DNA of 7,257 bases from Planctomycetaceae bacterium (lineage in GTDB: Bacteria > Planctomycetota > Planctomycetia > Pirellulales > Thermoguttaceae). Positions 1-4,469 of this stretch are shown here, one piece after another. Both the position numbers and the translations under genes were made by a program. The notes under the pieces were generated by a model. The model saw only the letters and a program-made list of their open reading frames with translations. It made no database searches and had not been told where the DNA came from. Numbering within the stretch: position 1 is the first letter of the stretch; the number at the start of each line of letters is the position of its first letter. Location: assembly GCA_031274385.1 (NCBI GenBank), contig JAISQH010000508.1:1-7257 (forward strand), given 5' to 3'.

Positions 1-19
1 TTTCCTTTCAAATGTAAAC

Positions 20-56
20 CTCCCACAAAATCCGAAACAATCAGAAAATCTTTTTT
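20..56 (+). repeat. Dispersed AT-rich repeat, copy 1
   Basis: This 37-bp stretch (core CTCCCACAAAATCCGAAA followed by CAATCAG and a T-run) matches two other spacers in the window: 3284-3320 on the opposite strand and 6056-6091 on this strand. By eye about 27 of 33-35 positions agree in each comparison. The bases at 1-11 (TTTCCTTTCAA) also match the far end of the 3284-3320 copy, so another unit may end at the window edge. It lies 3' of the nitroreductase gene. The function is unknown. Confidence 0.5.
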
Positions 57-72
57 AACTTCTTTCTTCCTG

Positions 73-95
73 TAAAAAACAAAAGAGACTGTTAC
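73..95 (-). repeat. GTAAC-type dispersed repeat, copy a
   Basis: Read on the minus strand this is GTAACAGTCTCTTTTG followed by TTTTTTA. It matches the copy at 861-883 at 21 of 23 positions and resembles the ends at 3464-3480 and 3565-3581. It begins 3 nt after the nitroreductase stop codon, the same 3-nt spacing seen after def. The T-rich 3' end would suit a terminator, but I find no good upstream partner for a stem here. Confidence 0.55.
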
Positions 96-98
96 GGA

Positions 99-665
99 TT
101 ATTCTACGATAACGATATTATTTTCTTTCCTGTTGGGCGGTGCTGAGGGCGGGTTGGCGGCGTAACCGAAGCTGGCACAACCGTATATCCGGTTGGCTTG
201 AGGAACTCCCAATTTCGTAATAAAATTCCGAAAACCCGGCTCATCATTCAAAATACCTAACTGATTAACCCAACAAGAACCAATGCCAAGTGAATGAGCC
301 GCAAGGAACATGTTGCCCAACGCAAGAGAACAATCCTCCGCAGCCATGCCGGGTGAATCAGCAGGATTGGCTGAAACAATAATAAACGTCGGAGCATTGA
401 AATTGACCGTATAAGAATTGTTGCCGACAAAATTTTTGTACGGATTGTCGGGCATTCGGGCAGTTGCGGCTTTGACTGCAACCGTAATCTCGGCAATCAT
501 TTTGTGACTGCGAACAACAACAAAATGCCAAGGTTGACCGTTTCTCGCACTCGGCGCGTAAAGACCGGCATTAAGTATCTGTTGCAAATCGTCGTTCGGA
601 AATTGTTCCGGTTTGTACGAACGAATACTACGGCGAGTTTGGATGGTCTTAATCGTTTCATTCAT
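99..665 (-). CDS. Nitroreductase family protein (FMN-dependent oxidoreductase)
   Basis: The 188-residue protein has the hallmarks of the NAD(P)H:FMN nitroreductase fold: the N-terminal RRSIRSY block (residues 11-17), the FMN-contacting APSARNGQPW block (37-46), the central AEDCSLALGNMFLAA helix leading into LGIGSCWV (109-133), and a C-terminal GYAA turn (167-170). Length is typical of the small, homodimeric, cytosolic members. The family reduces nitro groups, quinones or flavins with NAD(P)H; the true substrate cannot be read from sequence. The ATG start is supported by AGGAG 8 nt upstream and by the RRSIR block falling at the usual distance from the N-terminus. It is the last of four minus-strand genes, with a 280-bp leader separating it from the HEPN-like gene, so it is probably transcribed on its own. 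It is followed by a GTAAC-type repeat. Family assignment is firm; no specific gene name is justified. Confidence 0.93.
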   Translation of the reverse strand: MNETIKTIQTRRSIRSYKPEQFPNDDLQQILNAGLYAPSARNGQPWHFVVVRSHKMIAEITVAVKAATARMPDNPYKNFVGNNSYTVNFNAPTFIIVSANPADSPGMAAEDCSLALGNMFLAAHSLGIGSCWVNQLGILNDEPGFRNFITKLGVPQANRIYGCASFGYAANPPSAPPNRKENNIVIVE

Positions 666-673
666 GAGACGGA

Positions 674-678
674 CTCCT
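674..678 (-). promoter_or_regulatory. Shine-Dalgarno site of the nitroreductase gene
   Basis: AGGAG on the minus strand, 8 nt before the ATG at 665. It is notable because def, hslU, the sigma-54 activator and the HEPN-like gene lack such a site. Confidence 0.75.
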
Positions 679-741
679 GTAAAGTTTTTTTAGATTCAAA
701 AAATGTAGGAATGACACCGTGTAAAATTCAGGATATTGTTC

Positions 742-777
742 AACTTTTTATTCTTGCGGACAAAAAGTTAAGAATAA
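742..777 (-). promoter_or_regulatory. Possible alternative-pairing RNA element in the nitroreductase leader
   Basis: Read on the minus strand the order is A (TTATTCTT, 777-770), B (AACTTTTT, 769-762), a short GC-richer loop, A' (AAGAATAA, 755-748) and B' (AAAAAGTT, 749-742, sharing two bases with A'). A pairs perfectly with A' and B with B', 8 bp each. The segments interleave with almost no linkers, so the two stems probably exclude each other. The element sits at the 5' end of the transcript predicted from the -10 box at 793-798. Both stems are AT-rich, and a regulatory role is inference. Confidence 0.35.
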
Positions 778-792
778 ACCCGAATGGCTCTC

Positions 793-798
793 ATTATA
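793..798 (-). promoter_or_regulatory. Candidate -10 box for the nitroreductase gene
   Basis: The minus strand has a perfect TATAAT here, preceded directly by TG. No good TTGACA-like -35 box lies 16-18 bp upstream; TTTTCT at 815-820 is the best and is weak. Transcription would start near 785-786, giving a leader of about 120 nt. Confidence 0.4.
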
Positions 799-861
799 CA
801 TCTTTATTGAAAAAAGAAAATATTTTGCAATTCTTTTTTTGCGTCTTTGCACACAATCCTT

Positions 862-905
862 AAAAAACAAAATAGATTGTTACAAATCAAAGACAGAATC
901 TATTT
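862..905 (-). terminator. Rho-independent-like terminator after the HEPN-like gene (contains GTAAC repeat copy b)
   Basis: On the minus strand a 9-bp perfect stem, AAATAGATT (905-897) with AATCTATTT (878-870), encloses an 18-nt loop and is followed by TGTTTTTT (869-862). It starts 41 nt past the HEPN-like stop codon. The 3' arm and T-run belong to a GTAAC-type repeat (883-861). The stem is AT-rich and the loop long, so termination strength is uncertain. Confidence 0.45.
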
Positions 906-916
906 CAACGTTTTTT

Positions 917-999
917 GTTAAATCTGTTAAATCTATTAAATTTTGTTAAATTTTGTTAAATTTATAGGATTCATTGGATTTATTGAACTTATTAAAGAG
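917..999. repeat. Nonanucleotide-period repeat tract overlapping the HEPN-like 3' end
   Basis: Degenerate 9-bp units run head to tail: GTTAAATCT twice (917-934), ATTAAATTT (935-943), two 10-bp TGTTAAATTT variants (944-963), then ATAGGATTC, ATTGGATTT, ATTGAACTT and ATTAAAGAG (964-999). The tract crosses the stop codon of the HEPN-like gene and supplies its last 16 or so residues. Similar 9-bp periodicity occurs at 5867-5893, 5952-6032 and 6109-6135. Confidence 0.65.
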
Positions 1000-1380
1000 T
1001 TCCCGCTCAGCAATCGCGGCAACATCATCAACCGCCTTGAGAAAACGCGGAACATCTGAATCAGACGGTGTTGTAATCTTAAAATGATCAAATGAACAAA
1101 TTTGTTGAAGATGATCCATGTAGTACAACGTTTCCACAAGTTCCGGTTCAAGTGACAGAAACAGTTGAGCGGTACTGATCAGATCCGTCATGGTATGATT
1201 CATCGGCATGATTTTTCGTTCGAGAAAAACCGCCATAAAGTACTTTTCTATTGCCATTGCGGCAATATTTTGTACAATGTCCGGTGTGAAAATATTCGGA
1301 CGTTTCGGCGAACTGCGAACCGTTTTGTGAAAACCGCGTCCGTCCAAAAGAAATGTCAACCAGGTTTGTTCGTCATTCAT
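946..1380 (-). CDS. Small HEPN-domain-like protein
   Basis: The 144-residue product resembles the HEPN fold. A helix NIAAMAIEKYFMAVFLE (about 38-54) matches the typical A.EK.LKA.L helix, followed by MPMNHTMTDLI (58-68), which resembles the loop-plus-(G)HDL segment, and later helices at about 70-90 and 113-128. R55 and H62 form an R-x6-H pair within the spacing allowed for HEPN RNase motifs, but this pair is not necessarily the catalytic one. Many HEPN proteins are RNases or nucleic-acid-associated helical proteins; this one's role is unknown, and no nucleotidyltransferase partner lies beside it. It starts 74 bp after the sigma-54 activator stops, so the two may be co-transcribed. No SD precedes the ATG; a heptad repeat lies just upstream instead. 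The tail (129-144) reads FNK, FNK, SNE, SYK, FNK, I and comes from 9-bp repeats. The gene is likely real; the HEPN assignment is moderate. Confidence 0.65.
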   Translation of the reverse strand: MNDEQTWLTFLLDGRGFHKTVRSSPKRPNIFTPDIVQNIAAMAIEKYFMAVFLERKIMPMNHTMTDLISTAQLFLSLEPELVETLYYMDHLQQICSFDHFKITTPSDSDVPRFLKAVDDVAAIAERELFNKFNKSNESYKFNKI

Positions 1381-1387
1381 AGTACGA

Positions 1388-1415
1388 AGTGGGGTGGAGA
1401 GTGGGAAGTGGGAAT
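1388..1415. repeat. Heptanucleotide-period repeat, locus A
   Basis: On the plus strand four consecutive 7-mers occur: AGTGGGG, TGGAGAG, TGGGAAG and TGGGAAT. Shifted by one base, three units read GTGGAGA, GTGGGAA, GTGGGAA (1394-1414). The tract lies just upstream of the HEPN-like start codon, where an SD would be expected. The same period recurs at 4177-4211 and 7193-7227. Confidence 0.6.
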
Positions 1416-1454
1416 TATTGTAAGTGATTTGTTTTTATTAACAACAATGAGTTA

Positions 1455-3143
1455 TTACTTTTCACCTTTGGGTTTCAAATGGTACTTCGCAATACGAAGT
1501 CCCATAATTCGTTCGGTAATTCCGAGATTTTTGGCGGCTTTTGCCATATTTCCTCTGGAACGTTTTAGTTCATCAACGATCATTTCTTTTTCGATTGATT
1601 CCAACACTTCCGGTAACGTACCGATACGGCGCGGTATCATTCCCGGTATGTTTTGCATTTCTTCCGGCAAATGGTAACTGTGAATCACTCCATCGTTCGA
1701 AAGAATCACGGCTCGCTCAATCGTGTTTTCCAACTCCCGAATGTTGCCGGGCCAAGTATAACAGTTCAGAATATTGGTTGTTGAAACGGAAAATGACGGA
1801 GTCGATTTGCCGTATTCTTCACTGAACCGTTTGGCGAAATGGTCGGCGAGAAGCATAATATCGATTTTTCGTTCGCGTAACGGCGGAATCACAATCGGAA
1901 ACACACTAAGCCGATAATAAAGGTCTTGCCGAAACGTTCCGTCATCGACGAGTTTTTTGAGATCGGAATTGGTCGCAGCAATCACCCGCACATCAACATG
2001 AATCGTTTCCGAACCGCCGATTCGTTCGAACGTTCGTTCCTGCAAAATCCGCAGAAATTTGGCTTGGAGCATCAACGGAAGTTCGCCGATTTCGTCCAGA
2101 AAGATTGTTCCGCCGTTTGCCTGTTCGAAATAGCCTTTCTGTTGCTGAACCGCTCCGGTGAACGAACCTTTTTCGTGACCAAATAAAACACTTTCAATTA
2201 ACGTCTCAGGAATTGCCGCACAATTGACCTTGATAAACGGCATTTTTGCACGGGAAGACGCATAATGAATATCGTTCGCAAAACGCTCCTTACCAACTCC
2301 GGTTTCGCCCAGCAGTAGAACGGTGGCTTTGGTGTTACAGACGGTAATCATTTGCCGGTGAATACGGCGCATTCCTTCGCTTTTGCCAATGGAAGTGAAC
2401 TTTTTGCACTGTTCCTGCAATTCCGCCTGAAGCCGGCTGTTTTCCGCTTTCAATTCGTTGACTTCTTCAATGGAAATCTGATAGATTCGAACAAACTGAG
2501 CAATTGACGCGGCGACAATGGTCAGAAGACGGACTTTATCGTCCAGCACATCGGGAGAATACGGAAGATCAATACTAATTGTCCCGATAACTTCAATATC
2601 AAGCCGAATCGGTACACAAATAAATGAGGTGTTGTGTGCTTCTTTCATATTCCGTGCGCCGGTTCGATTGAGAAAGAGCGGTTCTTCGGAAATTCTTGGA
2701 ATGGCAATGGGGTTGCCGGTATTGACCACATTTCCTGTAACACCTTCGCCGGGAAGATAACAACCTTTTTTCAATTGTTCCCGATCAAGACCGTAACCTT
2801 CGGCAATATCAATCGCTCCCGTTACACGGTTCAGAATCGCAATCGCTCCGCGAACAATTCCGATACAAGATGCCATTTTTTCCAGCAACGACTTAAAGAC
2901 GCTCTCCACATTTTGCATCTCGGACAAAATGATACTGACCTCATAGAGCAAACGCAACTCATCACGCCGACGTGCGCAATTAACCGAATCACTAACCGTA
3001 CACTCGGAAAAACAGTCTGCTGTGCTGCCGTTGTACATTTTGTTTATCGACGAATAAAAAACTGATTGACTGTTCAAAACCGATTGATGCTTTTGTTGCC
3101 GAGTTGCCGAAAACGGAGACCAACCGATGAAAAATACAAGCAT
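1455..3143 (-). CDS. NifA-like sigma-54-dependent activator (GAF, AAA+, Fis-type HTH)
   Basis: The protein is a bacterial enhancer-binding protein that would remodel sigma-54 RNA polymerase with ATP. Numbering from the longest start (562 residues): GAF sensor about 64-222, a short helical linker 223-246, and AAA+ domain about 248-490 with Walker A GETGVGKE (279-286), the sigma-54 contact loop as GSFTGA (326-331), Walker B GGTIFLDE (344-351), the RQDLYYRL arginine-finger region (405-412) and sensor II WPGNIREL (464-471). A Fis-type HTH (RGNMAKAAKNLGITER, about 530-545) is close to NifA. The GAF domain suggests a small-molecule signal; nitrogen control is not implied, since no nif gene is present. 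The start is uncertain: neither Met1 nor Met36 (position 3038) has an SD, the first 35 residues do not look conserved, and a sigma-54-like promoter covers the first ATG, so a 527-residue protein from 3038 is a serious alternative. The HEPN-like gene follows at 74 bp. Confidence 0.93.
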   Translation of the reverse strand: MLVFFIGWSPFSATRQQKHQSVLNSQSVFYSSINKMYNGSTADCFSECTVSDSVNCARRRDELRLLYEVSIILSEMQNVESVFKSLLEKMASCIGIVRGAIAILNRVTGAIDIAEGYGLDREQLKKGCYLPGEGVTGNVVNTGNPIAIPRISEEPLFLNRTGARNMKEAHNTSFICVPIRLDIEVIGTISIDLPYSPDVLDDKVRLLTIVAASIAQFVRIYQISIEEVNELKAENSRLQAELQEQCKKFTSIGKSEGMRRIHRQMITVCNTKATVLLLGETGVGKERFANDIHYASSRAKMPFIKVNCAAIPETLIESVLFGHEKGSFTGAVQQQKGYFEQANGGTIFLDEIGELPLMLQAKFLRILQERTFERIGGSETIHVDVRVIAATNSDLKKLVDDGTFRQDLYYRLSVFPIVIPPLRERKIDIMLLADHFAKRFSEEYGKSTPSFSVSTTNILNCYTWPGNIRELENTIERAVILSNDGVIHSYHLPEEMQNIPGMIPRRIGTLPEVLESIEKEMIVDELKRSRGNMAKAAKNLGITERIMGLRIAKYHLKPKGEK

Positions 3144-3155
3144 TTTTCATGCCAA
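3139..3155 (-). promoter_or_regulatory. Candidate sigma-54 (-24/-12) promoter of the activator gene
   Basis: The minus strand reads TTGGCATG, AAAA, ATGCT. Against TGGCACG-N4-TTGCW it matches 10 of 12 specified positions, with the essential GG and GC at the correct spacing. Transcription would begin about 12 nt further on, near 3128, past the ATG at 3143 but before the one at 3038. Placement before a sigma-54 activator suggests autoregulation, which is inference. Confidence 0.4.
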
Positions 3156-3202
3156 TAACCAATTCTTTTCAAAATACAACGTAAGTCAATTAGATTTCAA
3201 AA

Positions 3203-3231
3203 GTTATAAAATTTAACCGTTTCATCAGCAA
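3203..3231 (-). promoter_or_regulatory. Candidate sigma-70-type promoter of the activator gene
   Basis: On the minus strand TTGCTG (3231-3226) and TATAAC (3208-3203) are 17 bp apart. The -10 box matches at 5 of 6 positions and the -35 box only at the TTG. The start would be near 3196, upstream of both possible start codons. Confidence 0.35.
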
Positions 3232-3283
3232 CATCAAAAAACAACAAATTTGTCTAAGACACCCTTTCGAAAGACTGAATTGA

Positions 3284-3320
3284 AAGGAAAATCGCCGATT
3301 ATTTCGGATTTTTTGGGAGT
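3284..3320 (-). repeat. Dispersed AT-rich repeat, copy 2
   Basis: The minus strand reads ACTCCCAAAAAATCCGAAA, then TAATCGG and a T-rich end, matching the copies at 20-56 and 6056-6091. The adjoining TTTCCTTTCAA (read 3289 to 3279) also occurs at window positions 1-11. Confidence 0.5.
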
Positions 3321-3338
3321 CTTCCCATTGTGGATTTA

Positions 3339-3372
3339 TTTTATCAAAATACCCTGAAAGGGTCAGATAAAA
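3339..3372. other. Imperfect two-part hairpin
   Basis: TTTTATC (3339-3345) pairs with GATAAAA (3366-3372), and inside it ACCCT (3351-3355) pairs with AGGGT (3359-3363) around a GAA loop, with an unequal internal bulge of 5 and 2 nt. The run following on either strand is not T-rich enough for a convincing terminator, so its role is unknown. Confidence 0.35.
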
Positions 3373-3463
3373 CCGCAGATTTACATTTAAACCGAAGTTC
3401 CAGATTGTTTTTTTCTAAGTGCCTACTGACAGGTTCTTTGTGACTTTTTTGGGTCAATTGAAA

Positions 3464-3581
3464 GTAACTGTCTATTTTAATTTTAGGCTTTTTGATAAGT
3501 TTTTCGTCATGTTATTTCGTGTCAAAAAATTAATTCCTCAATAATTGTTACAAATGACCACGTTTTAAAATAGACCGTTAC
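3464..3581. mobile_element. 118-bp MITE-like unit with 17-bp terminal inverted repeats
   Basis: The left end GTAACTGTCTATTTTAA (3464-3480) and right end TTAAAATAGACCGTTAC (3565-3581) are inverted copies matching at 16 of 17 positions and enclosing 84 non-coding bp. The outer tips are GTAAC and GTTAC. No exact target duplication abuts the tips, although CAATT lies next to the right tip and 4 bp from the left one. Related single ends occur at 73-95 and 861-883. The structure fits a non-autonomous element, but a long-range RNA stem in the def-activator spacer is possible. No transposase is present. Confidence 0.42.
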
Positions 3582-3584
3582 CAA

Positions 3585-4166
3585 TTAACACCGGAGTTGT
3601 TCAAGTTCTTTGAGTTTCCGAAAGATTTCGGAGTCGGAAGGAATGAAGCCGCGTTGTTGATCGCCTGCGAACACCGTTTTCAGGTCTTCCAGTTCATTTT
3701 TGATTTCGAGTTTTGCGGTAACGGAAAGCCGGTCAATAAATCCAACTCCGTTCAGATGATCCGTTTCGTGTTGTACAATTCGGGCTGGTCGCCCTTCCCA
3801 TTGGAAATGTTGCACTTCGCCATTCAGAGCAATTGATTCGACAACAATCGACTCCGCCCGAATCACATCAGCATGCAAACCCGGAAAACTTAAACAACCT
3901 TCGTTGTCTTTCGCTTTGCCGCTCTTTTTGAGAATCACCGGATTAATAAAAACGTATTCCTCTTCTTTTTTTTCCCGATCCCCTGTTGCGTTCATAACGA
4001 AGAGGCAGTAGGGCAAACCAACCTGATTCGCCGCCAAACCAACTCCGCTCGTGTCGTACATCGTTTGAAACATCTCAACAACAATGTCACGCAACCCTTG
4101 ATCAATCTTTTGAATCGGCTTACATTTATATTTCAAAACCGGATGCGGATAACTTAATATTTTCAC
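3585..4166 (-). CDS. def: Peptide deformylase
   Basis: The enzyme removes the N-formyl group from nascent proteins in the cytosol, a step needed before methionine aminopeptidase acts. All three signature motifs are present: GVGLAANQ (residues 41-48), EGCLS (89-93, with metal-ligand Cys91) and QHETDH (132-137, with metal ligands His133 and His137 and catalytic Glu134). The N-terminus MKILSYPHPVL is classic for the family, which supports the GTG start at 4166 despite no SD. At 193 residues it is slightly longer than many bacterial forms, the extra length being a C-terminal tail with a charged helix (IFRKLKELEQ, about 181-190). The usual partner fmt is not adjacent. A strong promoter (4271-4298) would give a leader of about 100 nt containing the heptad repeat at 4177-4211. 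A GTAAC-type repeat end begins 3 nt after the stop codon. Family and function are firm. Confidence 0.97.
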   Translation of the reverse strand: MKILSYPHPVLKYKCKPIQKIDQGLRDIVVEMFQTMYDTSGVGLAANQVGLPYCLFVMNATGDREKKEEEYVFINPVILKKSGKAKDNEGCLSFPGLHADVIRAESIVVESIALNGEVQHFQWEGRPARIVQHETDHLNGVGFIDRLSVTAKLEIKNELEDLKTVFAGDQQRGFIPSDSEIFRKLKELEQLRC

Positions 4167-4176
4167 AGTATCAATA

Positions 4177-4211
4177 AGTTAGTAGTCAGTTGCCAGTAGT
4201 TAGTAGTTTTG
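4177..4211. repeat. Heptanucleotide-period repeat, locus B
   Basis: On the plus strand five consecutive 7-mers read AGTTAGT, AGTCAGT, TGCCAGT, AGTTAGT and AGTTTTG; weaker 7-bp phasing continues to about 4232. The tract lies 10 bp upstream of the def start, within its predicted 5' leader. The pattern resembles heptanucleotide STRR repeats known from cyanobacteria; a relationship is not implied. Confidence 0.65.
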
Positions 4212-4270
4212 TAATTTGTGATCAGTTGTCATGGACTTGCCTTGAAACATGCAACCTGATTGAACCGAGA

Positions 4271-4298
4271 ATTATAACATACGGTAAAAAAACGTCAA
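4271..4298 (-). promoter_or_regulatory. Sigma-70-type promoter for def, with extended -10
   Basis: On the minus strand TTGACG (4298-4293) and TATAAT (4276-4271) are 16 bp apart, and TG one base before the -10 box makes it an extended -10. This is the best promoter match in the window. Transcription would start near 4264, leaving a leader of about 98 nt. Confidence 0.65.
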
Positions 4299-4325
4299 AC
4301 ATGGGTGAATTATCTGACCCCGAAC

Positions 4326-4353
4326 TTGAAAGACTTGCCATTTCGGGTAAAAT
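4326..4353 (+). promoter_or_regulatory. Candidate sigma-70-type promoter for hslU
   Basis: TTGAAA (4326-4331) and TAAAAT (4348-4353) are 16 bp apart, each matching 5 of 6 consensus positions. The start would be near 4360, giving a leader of about 110 nt. I see no CIRCE-like inverted repeat or other heat-shock operator. Confidence 0.45.
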
Positions 4354-4469
4354 CACTCGGAATGCTCAAATGTTGGTAATGGAATGTTTCCATTTGAAAT
4401 GTTTTTGCTGATCTGAATTTTTGTTTTTGGTTGATTTTTGAACCCCGTTTTTTCTGATTCCTCAAATTT

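Larger units (their letters stand above)
3144..3584. other. 441-bp gene-free, repeat-rich spacer between def and the activator
   Basis: No credible coding region is seen on either strand. The spacer holds a 118-bp inverted-repeat unit (3464-3581), a copy of the CTCCCA-type repeat (3284-3320), small hairpins at 3314-3327 (TGGGA with TCCCA) and 3339-3372, a 10-bp palindrome CTTTCGAAAG at 3264-3273, and both candidate activator promoters. No tRNA-like or recognised riboswitch fold was found. Confidence 0.6.

Noticed and set aside
326..331. GSFTGA (protein residues of the activator, not bases) as a sign of an inactive sigma-54 contact loop
   Set aside because: GSFTGA is, as far as I recall, a natural variant of GAFTGA in functional activators; Walker motifs and arginine-finger region are intact.
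504..863. Plus-strand reading frame of 119 codons
   Set aside because: Its first half lies antisense to the nitroreductase gene and the rest covers that gene's AT-rich leader; no family features.
2634..3065. Plus-strand reading frame of 143 codons antisense to the sigma-54 activator
   Set aside because: It is antisense to the GAF-domain coding region of a clearly real gene and has no recognisable motif.
3098..3150. Alternative frame from the ATG at 3150 (reads MKNACIFHRL)
   Set aside because: It is out of frame with the activator, soon hits a stop, has no SD and shows no family likeness.
4319..4347. Hairpin CCCGAA with TTCGGG as an operator between def and hslU
   Set aside because: The 6-bp stem has a 17-nt loop and no match to a known operator such as CIRCE; it could easily be chance.
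4190..4411. Plus-strand reading frame of 73 codons upstream of hslU, including a shorter start at 4301
   Set aside because: It has no SD, runs through the heptad repeat and both promoters, and its product resembles no family I recognise.
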